The translations under genes and the position numbers were made by a program. Shown here in pieces: positions 51,548 through 62,015 of a stretch of 64,000 nucleotides of DNA. Every line of letters starts with the position of its first letter. Position 1 is the first letter of the stretch. The notes beneath the pieces were generated by a model. That model was not told the DNA's origin and did no database searches. It saw only the letters and a list, made by a program, of their open reading frames with translations. The stretch comes from Oceanobacillus sp. HTM 045. Lineage in GTDB: Bacteria > Pseudomonadota > Alphaproteobacteria > Rhodobacterales > Rhodobacteraceae. The DNA is taken from NCBI GenBank assembly GCA_009733745.1, contig WNWL01000007.1, forward strand, positions 62,001 to 126,000. Direction: 5' to 3'.

Positions 51548-52447
51548 ATGGGTGTAATCAGGTTCATCTATGCCGTGATCACCGGGCCGTATTTCGGCCT
51601 GATGGCGTTGTTGCGGTCGTGGATCTGGATCCTCGCGGTGATGGGCGCCTTCGCGCTGACCGCTGGTCTGGAAGCGACGCTGGGCGGGCTGATCGTGTTC
51701 ATCTGCCTGATGCTGGTCGCCCTCGTATTCCTGATCATGTTGAGCTACTCGGTGGCCCGGGAATCGCTGATCGCGATCCGGGCCGACTGGGCGATCCACC
51801 CGGACGTGGCCTGGATGTCGGCCTTCTGGAAGTTCTTCGGCGCGAACCTGCTCTACATCGTCTGGGTGATCGTGGTCGGCATCGTCCTGATCGCGATCAT
51901 GGGCGCAGTCGGCGGCGCCCTGCTCGGCTACGAGTTGCCGCCGAACTTCCAGCAGGACCTGACCAACTGGCTGATGATCAAGGCGTCGGACCCCTACGCG
52001 ACGGTCGAGGGCTCCGAGTATCTCGACGCCTTCTTCTTCGCGGGGCTCTTCGCCTTCAACGTGATCGGCGCGGTCTTCGGCACCACCTTCGTCGCCGCGG
52101 CGGCCGGCAACGGGGTGCTGAGCCGGAACGGCTGGACCCTCGGGCACGCGACGCTGCGCGTGGCGCTTGCGGCTATGCTCTACGGCTGGCTTTCCTGGCA
52201 CATCACCACATTCGTCACACCCTACGTCATGCAGCTTCCCCCCGAGATTGCAGTGGCCGTGATGGCGATCATCTCGTGGGGCCTGAACTGGTCGATGCTG
52301 ATGGGCTGCGCCTCGCAGCTCTACGTCCGGCGACTGCAGTGGGATCTCAGCCGCGAGCAGCGCGAGGAGGCCGCGATCTTCGAGCACGAAGACCGCGAAG
52401 GGGACGCCCGCGCGCTCCGCCAGGCCTGGATGTCCGACGACCGCTGA
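51548..52447 (+). CDS. Integral membrane protein of unknown function
   Basis: A 299-residue protein with about six membrane segments ([55 protein letters not shown], and others) and a charged C-terminus with [16 protein letters not shown]. There is a large internal loop with [20 protein letters not shown]. No recognised family. It follows the preceding membrane protein gene by 118 bases and converges on purH with a 12-base gap, so its transcript must end within or beyond purH. Confidence 0.65.
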   Translation: MGVIRFIYAVITGPYFGLMALLRSWIWILAVMGAFALTAGLEATLGGLIVFICLMLVALVFLIMLSYSVARESLIAIRADWAIHPDVAWMSAFWKFFGANLLYIVWVIVVGIVLIAIMGAVGGALLGYELPPNFQQDLTNWLMIKASDPYATVEGSEYLDAFFFAGLFAFNVIGAVFGTTFVAAAAGNGVLSRNGWTLGHATLRVALAAMLYGWLSWHITTFVTPYVMQLPPEIAVAVMAIISWGLNWSMLMGCASQLYVRRLQWDLSREQREEAAIFEHEDREGDARALRQAWMSDDR

Positions 52448-52459
52448 TCCCTTCGGGGG

Positions 52460-54052
52460 TCAATGCCGGAAATGGCGCATCCCGGTGAAGACCATCGCGA
52501 TGCCGGCCTCGTCGGCCGCCGCGATCACCTCCTCGTCGCGCATCGACCCACCGGGCTGGATCGCCGCCGTCACCCCCGCCGCCGCGGCGGTCAGCAGGCC
52601 GTCGGCGAAGGGGAAGAAGGCATCCGACGCCACTACGGAGCCGCGGGTCGGCGGTTCGTCCAGCCCCAGCGCCTCGGCCATGTCCTCTGCCTTGCGCGCG
52701 GCGATGCGAGTCGAATCGACCCGGCTCATCTGCCCGGCGCCGATGCCGACAGTCGCCCCGCCCTTCGCGTAGACGATGGCGTTGGACTTGACGTGCTTGG
52801 CCACACGGAAGGCGAAGAGGAGGTCGGCCAGTTCCGCCTCGGTCGGCGCCTTCTTCGTGACGACCTCCAGGTCCTCGGCCATCATCCGGCCAGTGTCGTG
52901 ATCCTGAACCAGGAACCCGCCCGCGACCTGCCGCCAGGCGAGGCGCGGCGCGGCGGGGTCCGGCAGGCCGCCGGTGACCAGCAGGCGCAGGTTCGGCTTG
53001 GCGGCGAACACGGCGCGGGCATCGTCGTCCGCCTCGGGCGTGATCACCACCTCGGTGAAGATGCCCGAGATCGCCTCTGCCGTTGCTCCATCCAGCGTGC
53101 CGTTGAGTGCGATGATGCCGCCGAAGGCGGAGACCCGGTCGCAGTCGAAGGCGCGGCGGTAGGCTTCCTCCAGCGTCGCCCCGCGGGCCACGCCGCAAGG
53201 GTTGGCGTGCTTGATGATGGCGCAGGCCGGCCCGTCCGCCGGGGCAAACTCCGCCACCAGCTCGAAGGCGGCGTCGGTGTCGTTGATGTTGTTGTAGCTC
53301 AGCGCCTTGCCCTGAAGCTGCGCTGCCGTCGCCACGCCGGGCCGCGCCGAGCCATCGGTGTAGAAGGCCGCCAGCTGGTGCGGGTTCTCGCCGTAGCGAA
53401 GCGTCGAGGACAGGAGCCCACCGAAGGCGCGGCGCCGCGGTGCCTCCTCCCCCGCATAGGCCGCCATCCACGCGGAGACGGCGGCGTCATAGACCGCCGT
53501 CCGCGCATAAGCCGTCGCCGCGAGGCGCTTGCGGAGCGCCGCCGTCGTCGCGCCGCCGTTCACCTCCAGCTCCTCGGTGATCGCGGAGTAATCCGCCGGG
53601 TCTACCACCACGGCCACGTCGCCGTGGTTCTTCGCCGCGGCGCGGATCATGGCGGGACCGCCGATGTCGATATTCTCGATGCAGTCCTCCGCGGAGGCGC
53701 CGGAGGCGACCGTTTCCTCGAACGGGTAGAGGTTCACCACCAGCAGGTCGATGCCGACGATGCCGTTCTCGTCCATCGCGCGGACATGCTCGGGGTTAGA
53801 GCGCTGCGCCAGCAGCCCGCCATGGACCATCGGGTGCAGTGTCTTGACCCGCCCGTCCATCATCTCCGGAAAGCCGGTCACGTCCGACACGTCGCGCACG
53901 CCGAGGCCCGCCTCGCGCAACGCCCGCGCCGTGCCGCCGGTGGAGATCAACTCCACGCCATGCGCGTCCAGCCTGCGGCCGAGATCCACCAGTCCGCTCT
54001 TGTCCGAAACCGAGAGCAATGCGCGCCGCACGCGCACCAGATCGTCCGCCAT
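52460..54052 (-). CDS. purH: Bifunctional AICAR formyltransferase / IMP cyclohydrolase
   Basis: A 530-residue enzyme for the last two steps of IMP synthesis. The IMP cyclohydrolase part has [15 protein letters not shown] and [16 protein letters not shown] and [10 protein letters not shown]; the transformylase part has [29 protein letters not shown] with the catalytic Lys-His, and [12 protein letters not shown]. The start is decided by the ribosome site: GGGGAG lies 7 bases before ATG 54052 but only 1 base before the alternative ATG 54058. It ends the htpX-rsmB-heparinase-purH block. Confidence 0.96.
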   Translation of the reverse strand: MADDLVRVRRALLSVSDKSGLVDLGRRLDAHGVELISTGGTARALREAGLGVRDVSDVTGFPEMMDGRVKTLHPMVHGGLLAQRSNPEHVRAMDENGIVGIDLLVVNLYPFEETVASGASAEDCIENIDIGGPAMIRAAAKNHGDVAVVVDPADYSAITEELEVNGGATTAALRKRLAATAYARTAVYDAAVSAWMAAYAGEEAPRRRAFGGLLSSTLRYGENPHQLAAFYTDGSARPGVATAAQLQGKALSYNNINDTDAAFELVAEFAPADGPACAIIKHANPCGVARGATLEEAYRRAFDCDRVSAFGGIIALNGTLDGATAEAISGIFTEVVITPEADDDARAVFAAKPNLRLLVTGGLPDPAAPRLAWRQVAGGFLVQDHDTGRMMAEDLEVVTKKAPTEAELADLLFAFRVAKHVKSNAIVYAKGGATVGIGAGQMSRVDSTRIAARKAEDMAEALGLDEPPTRGSVVASDAFFPFADGLLTAAAAGVTAAIQPGGSMRDEEVIAAADEAGIAMVFTGMRHFRH

Positions 54053-54086
54053 CACCATTCTCCCCGTCAGCCCGGTCCGACGCGCC

Positions 54087-55742
54087 CTAACGCGGCGCAG
54101 CCTTCGGCGCGCCCGGTATAGCACCCTCTTCCATCGGTTCGAGTGACCAGGTGACGCGGCCCCAGTTCTCCGTCAGGGGGGTGGTCAGAAGCAACTGCCG
54201 GGTGGGGCGCGGCGCGAGGTGGCCGGGCGCGAAGTAGCGGCTTTCGGCGATCTCCAGCGCCCCGCCGAACTGGCGGAACATCCAGCGCGCGCCGTCCGGC
54301 AGGGTCAGGACCGCGGCCTTGCCCCCGAGCGCGGACGCGGCGCGGACGGAGGGGTGCAGGTGAAAGCGCACCGCCATCTGGCAGCCGGGCCTGTCGGCCA
54401 ATGCCTTCGCGAACCGGGTACGGTCGGACGCGGAGGGGCTGAGCACCGTCTCTTCACCGGCGAGGCGCTTCCCGTCCTGCGCGACAAAGATGCGGCGCTC
54501 GAGGACCAGCCCGGTTTCCGCGCGGAGCCGGTCGCTCTCGCCGAGAAGCCATGTCCCGGTTGTATCGCGCGACAGGCTGGCACGCACCGCGCCGCCGGCG
54601 GACACCTCGGGCTCCTCGACAAGGCCTATTCCCGAATGCGCCGGGGCGGTCTGCGACCACGCTGCCTGATCCTCGCCGAAGGCCGTCCCGCTGCCGCAGT
54701 TCACGATCACCGGGCGGGCCCCGATCGCGACCTCCATGGCAAGCGCACTGGCAGACCCGCCGGGAGGCTGCGGGGCGCAGTCGGCGACGAGGTGGATCGG
54801 GCCGGAAGCGACCCTGCGGTACCCCATCGCGCCGCCGGCGGGCGCGGCAGTACGCACGCCCGTCTCGGCGATCAGCGCATTCAGGCGTTCCGGCGCCACG
54901 GGCGTCGCGCCGTGGAACCGCGCCAGCTGGCCGTCCGGGTGGCGTACGGCGCGGAGGACGGGTACGAGCCGCTCCAGCGCGCCGGGAATGCGCCGGTCGT
55001 CGCGATGCGCATCGCCGAAGGCCGACTCGTTCACCGTGCGCCAGGTCCAGAGCGCCAGTTCGAGCAGGCGCGCCAGTTCCTCCGGGTTGCGCGACGGGAT
55101 GCCGCCGTCTTCCGCCACGAGCGCGTCGATCTCGTTGAAGCAGGTCTCGATCGTCTTCTCCGCGAGCCGCTCGTAGCCTTCGAGACTGAGGCCTGCGTAG
55201 ACCAGCCCGGCCAGTGCCTCGACACGCGCGATGCCCGGCGGCGTGCGGTTCCAGACCGACCCGAGATGGTGCGCGTGCCGCCCGAGCGTGGTGAAGAATT
55301 TTTCCGAGTCCTCGGGCTGAACGCCGGACAGGAGCTGGGGCGCGTGTCCGATCCAGCGCATCACCCGGCGCGCGACCAACTCGGGCGCCCAGCCGGGGCC
55401 GCGGCCGCTGTCGGCGTATCGGTCGATCCAGTCGAAGACCCAGCCGCGCAAGGCCGCGCGCACCTCTGCCGATTTCGACGCGGCGAAGTCGTCGAGCCAG
55501 CCATGCCCGTGCAGCGCCGCCTCCCATGCCGGGTTCGGCGGCGTGACGTCCCAGGGCGACACGCCCGGCGCTTCCACCAGCGTACCCCGCAGCAGGAGCA
55601 CCCCGCTCGCCAGCCGGCGGGCCGCGGCAGCGTCGCCCGGCCAGTCGGGCTGCGGTTGCCAGGTGATCGCGCGGGCGCGCGGGCGCCCCAGCCATTCGGC
55701 CGCGCGCTGCACGAGGCCCGGTCCGGACTTCCTGCTGCTCAT
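54087..55742 (-). CDS. Heparinase II/III family protein
   Basis: A 551-residue protein. The N-terminal half is an alpha-helical toroid ([45 protein letters not shown]), and the C-terminal half is the beta-sandwich of heparinase II/III-like proteins with [20 protein letters not shown] and [11 protein letters not shown]. No signal peptide is evident, unlike secreted lyases. It is commonly found between rsmB and purH in Rhodobacterales, with unknown substrate, perhaps an acidic glycan. The start (ATG 55742) has a weak ribosome site; a GTG at 55760 is possible. Confidence 0.85.
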   Translation of the reverse strand: MSSRKSGPGLVQRAAEWLGRPRARAITWQPQPDWPGDAAAARRLASGVLLLRGTLVEAPGVSPWDVTPPNPAWEAALHGHGWLDDFAASKSAEVRAALRGWVFDWIDRYADSGRGPGWAPELVARRVMRWIGHAPQLLSGVQPEDSEKFFTTLGRHAHHLGSVWNRTPPGIARVEALAGLVYAGLSLEGYERLAEKTIETCFNEIDALVAEDGGIPSRNPEELARLLELALWTWRTVNESAFGDAHRDDRRIPGALERLVPVLRAVRHPDGQLARFHGATPVAPERLNALIAETGVRTAAPAGGAMGYRRVASGPIHLVADCAPQPPGGSASALAMEVAIGARPVIVNCGSGTAFGEDQAAWSQTAPAHSGIGLVEEPEVSAGGAVRASLSRDTTGTWLLGESDRLRAETGLVLERRIFVAQDGKRLAGEETVLSPSASDRTRFAKALADRPGCQMAVRFHLHPSVRAASALGGKAAVLTLPDGARWMFRQFGGALEIAESRYFAPGHLAPRPTRQLLLTTPLTENWGRVTWSLEPMEEGAIPGAPKAAPR

Positions 55743-55812
55743 CGCGTCGCGGGCCCCCACCCGCCAATCTTCCGGTGCCTGCGGGCGAGGATAGTGCGCC
55801 CCCTTCCCCGCG

Positions 55813-57084
55813 TCACGCGCCGCGCACGAAACGCGCCGCGAAGAAGCCGTCGATCCCGCCGATCTCCGCCCACTGATCAGGCCGGGTCCGAAGGTCGCCG
55901 TCCGGGGTGATGAAAGCCGGGTCGCCAACCTCACCGGCCCGGACCGGGTCGCGCGCCGCGTCCCCGGTGGCGGACAGAAACCGCTCGGCCTGCGCCTCCC
56001 CTTCCGCCTTGAGGAGCGAGCAGACGCAGTAGACAAGCGTTCCGCCGGGCTTGAGCCAGCCCCAGGCGCGCTCCAGCATCGCCCACTGGAGTTCCACGAG
56101 CGCCGCGACATCCGACGCGCCGCGCCGCCAGGGCAAGTCGGGATGGCGCCGCACCGTGCCCGTCGCCGTGCAGGGCGCGTCAAGCAGGATCGCGTCGAAG
56201 GGCACATCCGGCGACCAGTCCAGCGCATCCGCCGCGACGATCTCGGCCGCGAGGCCAGTGCGCTCCAGGTTGGCTCGCAGGCGCTCGAGACGGTCGCCCG
56301 AGATGTCGAGGGCGGTGACGTGCGCACCGGCGGCGGACAGTTGCAGCGACTTGCCGCCCGGAGCGGCACAGAGGTCCAGCACCCGCTTGCCCGCAGGTTC
56401 GGGCACCAGCCGCGCGGGAAGGGCCGCGGCGGCGTCCTGCACCCACCACGCGCCCTCCTCAAACCCGGGAAGAACGCTCAGCATGGGCCGGCCCGAGAGG
56501 CGCACGCTGCCGGTCGGCAGGCGTGCGGCGCCTTCCAGTTCCGGCATGTCGGCGCCGCGCGGGGTCAGGTCATGCGGTGCGCCAGCCGCGTGGGCGCGGG
56601 TGATCGCGAGCGTCGCGTCGGCGCCCCAGTCGCGGCGCAGCGCCTTCCAGAACCACGGCGCGGTGTTCAACCTCTCGGGCTCGCGCGGCGGCGTGGGCGG
56701 CGACTGAACCAGCTTTCGGCCGACGGCGTTGACCAGCCCGGCAAGGCGGCTCGTCGCCTTCGCGCCGCGCGCCAGCCGCACCGCCTGGTCGACGGCCGCG
56801 TGCGGCGGCGTGCCCTGGTGCAAGATCTCGGATGCCATCAGCCTGAGGACCTGGCGCCCCGGACCCTTCGGCGGGCGTGCGACCAGCGGCGCGAGGGCCT
56901 GGTCCACCTCTCCGAGCCGGCGGAGGACGCCGCGCGCGAGCGTCATCGCCTGCGCCCGTTCCGGCGCACTGCCGCCAGGCCCCTCGCCGAGCAGGCGGCC
57001 ATGGTCCAGAACGTCGGTCAGCATGCCGAGCGCCATCCGGCGGGCGGTGAGCCCACCGTGGCTTTCGCTGCGATCGCCAGTCAC
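55813..57084 (-). CDS. rsmB: 16S rRNA (cytosine-967 C5) methyltransferase RsmB
   Basis: A 423-residue RNA methyltransferase. The N-terminal NusB-like domain is followed by the catalytic domain with VLDLCAAPGGKSLQLSAAGA (SAM motif), ILLDAPCTATGTVRRHPDL (motif IV cysteine) and VYCVCSLLKAEGE (motif VI, catalytic cysteine). The start is GTG at 57084, which overlaps the htpX stop (GTGA), so it is coupled to htpX. It modifies the small ribosomal subunit. Confidence 0.93.
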   Translation of the reverse strand: MTGDRSESHGGLTARRMALGMLTDVLDHGRLLGEGPGGSAPERAQAMTLARGVLRRLGEVDQALAPLVARPPKGPGRQVLRLMASEILHQGTPPHAAVDQAVRLARGAKATSRLAGLVNAVGRKLVQSPPTPPREPERLNTAPWFWKALRRDWGADATLAITRAHAAGAPHDLTPRGADMPELEGAARLPTGSVRLSGRPMLSVLPGFEEGAWWVQDAAAALPARLVPEPAGKRVLDLCAAPGGKSLQLSAAGAHVTALDISGDRLERLRANLERTGLAAEIVAADALDWSPDVPFDAILLDAPCTATGTVRRHPDLPWRRGASDVAALVELQWAMLERAWGWLKPGGTLVYCVCSLLKAEGEAQAERFLSATGDAARDPVRAGEVGDPAFITPDGDLRTRPDQWAEIGGIDGFFAARFVRGA

Positions 57085-58193
57085 TTGCGCGGACCGTTCC
57101 GGCGGAAGATCGGAATCCGGCTCTCGCCGGTGGAGGCGGGACCACCATCCCCGTCGGACCCGGAGACGGGACGCATCGGCTCGGGCTCCGCGGGTTCGGA
57201 GGAGGAGCGCACGCGCGGAATCCGCGAGGGCGCGCGCGACGGGGCCTCTTCCGCCCCTATCGCTGGCGCCGCCTTCGCCGGCTTGCGCGCCGGGGGCACC
57301 AGCGGGCCGGAGCGCGAGGTCGGCTCCAGTTTCACGTTGCCGATGGTGCCGGTGCGGCGCATCTCCTTCGCCTGCGCTTCCAGCTCGGCGATGCGCCGCT
57401 CCATCGGCGGATGGGTGGCGAAGAGGCTGTCGAACCGGTGGCCCGAGAGCGGGTTCACGATGAACATGTGCGCGGTGGACGGGTGGCGCTCGGCGCTCGC
57501 CATCTCCGGGTGGTGCGAGGAGAGGCGGCGCAGCGCATTCGCGAGCCAGAGCGGGTTGCCGCAGATCGTTCCGCCGTCCCGGTCGGCCGAGAACTCGCGG
57601 GTGCGCGAGATCGTCATCTGGATCAGGCCCGCCGCCAGAGGCGCGAGGAAGACGGCGAGCAAGGCCCCCACCATCGCCGCCGGGTTCCGGTCGCGCCCGC
57701 CGCCGAACCAGAAGCCGAACTGCGCCAGCATCGAGATCGCACCGCCGATGGAGGCCGCGATGGTCATGATCAGCGTGTCGCGGTTCTTGATGTGCGCGAG
57801 TTCATGGGCGATCACGCCGGAAATCTCGTCGCGGCTCAGCGTGTTCACCAGCCCGGTCGTCACCGCGACAGCGGACTTCTCCGGGCTGCGACCGGTCGCG
57901 AACGCGTTCGGCTGGGGGTTCTCGATGATGTAGAGGTCCGGCGTCGGGATGCCCGCGTTCATCGCCAGCACCTCGGTGATCCGGTAGAGGTCGGGCGCGA
58001 TGTTGCGCACCAGCGGCCGCGCGCCATGCGCCTTCAGCGCCAGCGTGTCGGAGTTCCAGTAGGCGTAGAAATTCATGCCCAGGGCGATCACAAGCGCGAT
58101 CACCGCGCCGGTTCCGCCTCCGATCAGCCCGCCGACCAGCACGAAGAGCCCCGTGAGCCCCGCGAGCAGTGCCCCGGTCTTGATCAGGTTCAT
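57081..58193 (-). CDS. htpX: HtpX membrane metalloprotease
   Basis: A 370-residue inner-membrane zinc protease for quality control of membrane proteins. Two N-terminal helices are followed by NPQPNAFATGRSPEKSAVAV, the zinc motif VIAHELAHIKNRD and the third ligand in SRTREFSADRDG. Typical HtpX ends near residue 290; about 75 extra residues rich in Pro, Ala and Ser follow and look disordered. GGAGG precedes ATG 58193 by nine bases. Confidence 0.95.
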   Translation of the reverse strand: MNLIKTGALLAGLTGLFVLVGGLIGGGTGAVIALVIALGMNFYAYWNSDTLALKAHGARPLVRNIAPDLYRITEVLAMNAGIPTPDLYIIENPQPNAFATGRSPEKSAVAVTTGLVNTLSRDEISGVIAHELAHIKNRDTLIMTIAASIGGAISMLAQFGFWFGGGRDRNPAAMVGALLAVFLAPLAAGLIQMTISRTREFSADRDGGTICGNPLWLANALRRLSSHHPEMASAERHPSTAHMFIVNPLSGHRFDSLFATHPPMERRIAELEAQAKEMRRTGTIGNVKLEPTSRSGPLVPPARKPAKAAPAIGAEEAPSRAPSRIPRVRSSSEPAEPEPMRPVSGSDGDGGPASTGESRIPIFRRNGPRK

Positions 58194-58280
58194 GCGACGT
58201 CGCCTCCGGTTGTTCTTGTAGCCTGGAACCGCATATCTGGGGTCTCGACGGCTTCGGCGCGAGACTATAACGAGTTGAGT

Positions 58281-58457
58281 ATGAACGAAAAGGCGCAACG
58301 CATCGAAGAGGCCGCGGCCCGCGCGCTCGCGGAGGCCGAGTCCCGGCGGAAGGCATCGAGCCCGCCGGACCTGCCCCCCGAATTCGGCGGCAGGGACGGC
58401 CCGGAGCCGACCCGGTTCGGCGACTGGGAGAAGGACGGGATCATCTCGGACTTCTGA
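58281..58457 (+). CDS. DUF1674 / SDHAF4-type succinate dehydrogenase assembly factor
   Basis: A 58-residue protein ending GPEPTRFGDWEKDGIISDF, the hallmark of the DUF1674 family, whose eukaryotic members SDHAF4/Sdh8 bind flavinated SdhA and help it join SdhB. The N-terminal half is a charged helix (RIEEAAARALAEAESRRK). It lies divergently from htpX and three bases from the convergent EEP gene. It probably acts on the succinate dehydrogenase encoded at 17485-25390. Confidence 0.9.
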   Translation: MNEKAQRIEEAAARALAEAESRRKASSPPDLPPEFGGRDGPEPTRFGDWEKDGIISDF

Positions 58458-58460
58458 TCG

Positions 58461-59381
58461 TCATTCTGGCGCGGCCTCCGGCCCCGGCAACGTGAACCGG
58501 GCTACCACGGGGCGGTGGTCCGACCCGTATGGTGCGCCGGTGGCGAGTTCGACGAGGGAGGCGCCATCGGGCAGCATGACGTGATCGATCGGCAGTCCGA
58601 CCGGGATACCCAGCACAGGGAGATCCTTGGTGATGGTGATGCGGAAACCGGGCGCGACGCTCGTTCCCGACCACGCGCCGACCCTGGCGACGCCGCGCCC
58701 CCAGGGCGCCGCGTTGAAGTCCCCCGCGACCACGACGGGCCGAGGGAGAGCTTCCAGGACCGGTCTCAGTTTATCCAGGTGCTCCTGCTGCCCGAATGGC
58801 CACGGCCAATGGAGATGCAGCGAGACCAGCGTGACCGGCTGCCCGCCGATCTCCACCCGCAGCCACGAAAGGCCGTCGGCGCAGCCCTTGTCCAGCACGG
58901 GGTACCGCGAGAGGACGGCGGTACTGCCAATGCGGGCGAACTTGCAGACCGAGGCGCCCGGAAACCGGTCGGCGAGCGCCGCGAGGATGGCCTCGTTGCT
59001 GGAACTCAGCTCCTGAAGGGTGACGATGTCCGCATTGGCGGCAAGGTCGGCCAGACCTTCCACGCGGGAGTTCCGGAAGTAGAGGTTCGCCTGGACGAGA
59101 GTGATTTCAGTGCCCGCAGGCGCGGCAGACCCGCCCTCCCAGATCTCCGGCGTGGCGATCACCGCGCCGATCGCGACGAGCAGCCCGGCGCCGCCGATGC
59201 GCCAGCCCTTCCAGAGCAGCATGACCACCGCCATCGCCGCGAGCAGGGGCACGAGGACATGGCGGAACTGGCCGAAGGCATCGGCCACCTCGGACCACGG
59301 CGCGAGAAGCCCCAGAAGCACGAGCGCCGCGACGAGAACCGTCGCGGCGCCCCATATCCATCTGAGTGACCGCAAGATCAC
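58461..59381 (-). CDS. Endonuclease/exonuclease/phosphatase (EEP) family protein, membrane-anchored
   Basis: A 306-residue protein with about three N-terminal membrane helices (residues 7-27, 38-57, 63-80) and an EEP catalytic domain: LVQANLYFRN, VTLQELSSSNEA, SLHLHWPWPFG, VVAGDFNAAPWG, and IDHVMLPDG with GSDHRPVVARF. The catalytic Glu, Asp, Asn and His residues are all kept. Members cleave nucleic acid or phosphoester bonds; the membrane anchor resembles exported-face EEP proteins of unknown substrate. The start is GTG at 59381, with only a weak ribosome site. Confidence 0.85.
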   Translation of the reverse strand: MILRSLRWIWGAATVLVAALVLLGLLAPWSEVADAFGQFRHVLVPLLAAMAVVMLLWKGWRIGGAGLLVAIGAVIATPEIWEGGSAAPAGTEITLVQANLYFRNSRVEGLADLAANADIVTLQELSSSNEAILAALADRFPGASVCKFARIGSTAVLSRYPVLDKGCADGLSWLRVEIGGQPVTLVSLHLHWPWPFGQQEHLDKLRPVLEALPRPVVVAGDFNAAPWGRGVARVGAWSGTSVAPGFRITITKDLPVLGIPVGLPIDHVMLPDGASLVELATGAPYGSDHRPVVARFTLPGPEAAPE

Positions 59382-59392
59382 CGGGCCGCGCC

Positions 59393-59779
59393 TTACTCGG
59401 CCGCGGCGCCCTCGAGCGGCTTGTAGTTCGTCTTCTCGGCGATACGGGCCGACTTGCCACGGCGCGACCGGAGGTAATAGAGCTTCGCGCGGCGCACCTT
59501 GCCGCGGCGAACCACGGTGATGGCGTCGATCTGGGGCGAGTGCAGCGGGAAAACGCGCTCCACGCCCTCGCCGAAGCTGATCTTGCGCACGGTGAACGAC
59601 GCGCCGAGCGTGTTGCCGCCCTTGCGGGAGATGCAGACGCCCTCGTAGTTCTGCACGCGGGTGCGGGTGCCCTCGGTCACCTTCACGCCGACACGCACGG
59701 TGTCGCCGGGGGCGAAATCGGGGAGGTCCTTGCCGAGCTCGGCAATGTGCTCGGCCTCGAGTTGCTGAAGCAGGTTCAT
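59393..59779 (-). CDS. rplS: 50S ribosomal protein L19
   Basis: A 128-residue ribosomal protein. [34 protein letters not shown] and [23 protein letters not shown]... wording is diagnostic of L19. It sits at the subunit interface. It follows trmD by one base, in the conserved order rpsP-rimM-trmD-rplS. Confidence 0.97.
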   Translation of the reverse strand: MNLLQQLEAEHIAELGKDLPDFAPGDTVRVGVKVTEGTRTRVQNYEGVCISRKGGNTLGASFTVRKISFGEGVERVFPLHSPQIDAITVVRRGKVRRAKLYYLRSRRGKSARIAEKTNYKPLEGAAAE

Positions 59780-59780
59780 C

Positions 59781-60674
59781 TCAGTCTTCCTTCTCGTGCC
59801 CGCCTGTTGCGGCGGAGGTTTGCGCGTCCGAGAGCTCTGCTTCTCCTTGCCCTGCCCCGGCTTTACCCGTGTAGGCGGCCCAGAGATCGGGACGTCTTTC
59901 CTTCGTCAGCGCCTCGGCCCGGGACTGCCGCCATGCGGCGATGCGGGCGTGATGTCCGGAGAGGAGCACCTCCGGTATCCTCCGCCCCTCCCATTCCGGG
60001 GGCCTCGTGTAGTGCGGATGCTCCAGGAGCCCCCGCGAGAAACTTTCCTCTTCCGCCGACGCCTCGTTGCCCAGAACCCCGGGCCTGAGACGCACCGTCG
60101 CGTCGATCACCGCCATGGCCGGGATCTCGCCGCCCGTGAGCACGGCATCACCGACCGCGACTTCCTCCACCTGCCGGGCCTCCAGCACGCGCTGGTCGAC
60201 CCCCTCGTAACGGCCGCAGAGGAAGGTCGCGCCCTCCGCCGCCGCGAGCCGCCGCGCCGTGGCCTGATCGAAGGGCCGCCCGCGCGGGGACAAATAGATC
60301 ACAGGCCAACGCGCCCGGTCTCCCGGCGCATCCGCCTGCGCGTAGTCGATCGCCGCCGCGACCACGTCCGGTTTCATGACCATGCCTGGCCCGCCCCCGG
60401 CAGGGGTGTCGTCGACGGTGCGGTGCTTATCTCTCGCAAAACGGCGAATGTCCAGCACTTCCAGCGCCCAACGGCCCTCGCGCAGTGCCTTTCCGAGCAG
60501 GGATTCGCCCAGCGGCCCGGGAAACATCGTCGGGAACAGGGTCAGCACCTTGGCCCGCCATGCGCCGGGCCGGGTCTGGTCCTCCCCGAGCGCCCGGGGC
60601 TTGGCCGAGACGCGGGGTTGGAAAAGTCCATGCGAACGAGGCTTCGCGGCGTTCTCGGGATCCTCGCCGCTCAT
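59781..60674 (-). CDS. trmD: tRNA (guanine-37 N1)-methyltransferase TrmD
   Basis: A 297-residue SPOUT methyltransferase. The knot region has [40 protein letters not shown] and [40 protein letters not shown] HxTRP motif follows. About 40 extra residues precede the usual start ([16 protein letters not shown]), and about 30 low-complexity residues follow the end. It methylates G37 in tRNA to prevent frameshifting. ATG 60674 overlaps the stop of the upstream small gene (ATGA). Confidence 0.95.
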   Translation of the reverse strand: MSGEDPENAAKPRSHGLFQPRVSAKPRALGEDQTRPGAWRAKVLTLFPTMFPGPLGESLLGKALREGRWALEVLDIRRFARDKHRTVDDTPAGGGPGMVMKPDVVAAAIDYAQADAPGDRARWPVIYLSPRGRPFDQATARRLAAAEGATFLCGRYEGVDQRVLEARQVEEVAVGDAVLTGGEIPAMAVIDATVRLRPGVLGNEASAEEESFSRGLLEHPHYTRPPEWEGRRIPEVLLSGHHARIAAWRQSRAEALTKERRPDLWAAYTGKAGAGQGEAELSDAQTSAATGGHEKED

Positions 60675-61126
60675 GCCACGAGCCCGAGCGGCCGCCCGTA
60701 TTCCATCGCGGCAGGCAGGCCGTCCGGCCCGAAATAGACCGCGAGATCCTGCCCGTTCCGCGCCCAGACGCAGGTTTCCAGGTCGCTGTAGTCGCCGAAT
60801 TCGCCGCGGCCGGTCCGGGCGGGGGCGCCGAGGCGCGCGACATGGGCGGCGCGGTCCTCGCCGCGCACCACGCCTTCCGGCAGGTCGCCGCCCCAGGCGC
60901 CCGTCACGCCGTTCGCCTGCAACGACAGCGCAACGGTCGCAAGGCCGCCGTCCATCGTGAAGGCGAGGTCGATCCCGCCATCGTCGTCACCGAGCCAGTA
61001 GCCCCGGAAGTCGCCAAGGCGGAAGACATCGCTCGGCGGGCCTGGCGACAGGAAGCCGAAGCCCGGATCGTCGGGTCGCCGGCCGAGGAGCTTCGCGATA
61101 TCGGCAAAGCGCGGCAGGCCGTTCAT
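60671..61126 (-). CDS. Small cytosolic protein of unknown function
   Basis: A 151-residue protein inserted between rimM and trmD. It starts [20 protein letters not shown] and contains [38 protein letters not shown] and [19 protein letters not shown]. The alternation of short beta strands and Gly/Asp turns suggests a small beta-rich domain; no signal or membrane segment is present. I cannot name a family. It overlaps trmD and the gene before it by four bases each, so it is tightly co-translated. Confidence 0.65.
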   Translation of the reverse strand: MNGLPRFADIAKLLGRRPDDPGFGFLSPGPPSDVFRLGDFRGYWLGDDDGGIDLAFTMDGGLATVALSLQANGVTGAWGGDLPEGVVRGEDRAAHVARLGAPARTGRGEFGDYSDLETCVWARNGQDLAVYFGPDGLPAAMEYGRPLGLVA

Positions 61127-61416
61127 GTCCCCTCCGGTCGCGGGCCCTGCCCGGCGTCGAACTCCCGCTTCAGCCCCATGATCGCCGACGCGGCCTCCGC
61201 CGCGGCTTCGGGCCTGGCCTGGAGATGCAGGGAATGGGTCTCGACCCATTCGAGGTAATGCGCCACCCGCCCCTCCGTCGTTTCGGGGTCGGAGAGGATC
61301 GCGCGGACCTCGCGGGCATACGGGTCGTAGTCATCGGGCGTGCCGGCGGCATCGGCGAGCCCGAGCGGGTCCCACTGGCGCAGCAGCACCTCGCGGATGC
61401 GATCCAGCAGCATCAT
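61123..61416 (-). CDS. Small helical protein, DUF1871-like
   Basis: A 97-residue protein beginning [20 protein letters not shown], then [19 protein letters not shown] and [16 protein letters not shown]. The pattern of a helix ending in WDPxG followed by a YDxYxxxI helix resembles the DUF1871 family, a small helical domain of unknown role. It overlaps the rimM stop and the following unknown gene by four bases each. Its partner could be the 151-residue gene next to it, as the two are inserted as a pair. Confidence 0.6.
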   Translation of the reverse strand: MMLLDRIREVLLRQWDPLGLADAAGTPDDYDPYAREVRAILSDPETTEGRVAHYLEWVETHSLHLQARPEAAAEAASAIMGLKREFDAGQGPRPEGT

Positions 61417-61958
61417 CCCTCGGCCTCCCCCGATTCTTCCGGCACGGCATCGTCCGGCCCCGTCTCCTCGGGAGGATCGGCGACGATCCGGCCCGCGGCA
61501 AGGTCCACGGTTGGGACGACCGCCCGCGTGAACGGCAGGAGCAACGGCCGCGAGCCGGGCGCGCGCACCTCCAGGATGTCTCCCGCGCCATGATCGTGCA
61601 CCGCGTGGACAACTCCGAGTTCCTTGCCGCCCGCATCGGCGACCACCAGCCCGATCAGGTCGGCATGGTAGTACTCGTCGTCCGGCAGCGACGGCAGGCG
61701 CTCTCGCGGGGCGAAGAGCCCCGTACCGCGGAGCGCCTCCGCCTCCTCCCGCGTCGCGACGCCGGTGAGGCGGGCGGCGAAACCGCCCTTCACCGCCCGC
61801 GTGATCCGGACGCCGAACTGCCGCGTGCCGTCCTCGGTCGAGAGCGGCCCGTACCCGGCAATCGCCTCCGGCTCGGCGGTGAAACTCTTCAGCCGCACCT
61901 CGCCGCGCACCCCGAAGGCGCCGGCGATGGCCCCGACGAGAATGAGGGAGTCCGCCAT
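61413..61958 (-). CDS. rimM: Ribosome maturation factor RimM
   Basis: A 181-residue 16S rRNA processing protein. It opens [20 protein letters not shown], the standard RimM start, and the C-terminal PRC-barrel has [20 protein letters not shown] and [19 protein letters not shown]. An acidic 20-residue tail closes it. It binds S19 and helps mature the 30S head. It overlaps the DUF1871-like gene (ATGA). Confidence 0.95.
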   Translation of the reverse strand: MADSLILVGAIAGAFGVRGEVRLKSFTAEPEAIAGYGPLSTEDGTRQFGVRITRAVKGGFAARLTGVATREEAEALRGTGLFAPRERLPSLPDDEYYHADLIGLVVADAGGKELGVVHAVHDHGAGDILEVRAPGSRPLLLPFTRAVVPTVDLAAGRIVADPPEETGPDDAVPEESGEAEG

Positions 61959-62015
61959 GATCGCAGCCTTTCACCGGGGCGGAGACGGCCCTTGCCGCGC
62001 TCCGCCCGAACCGGA

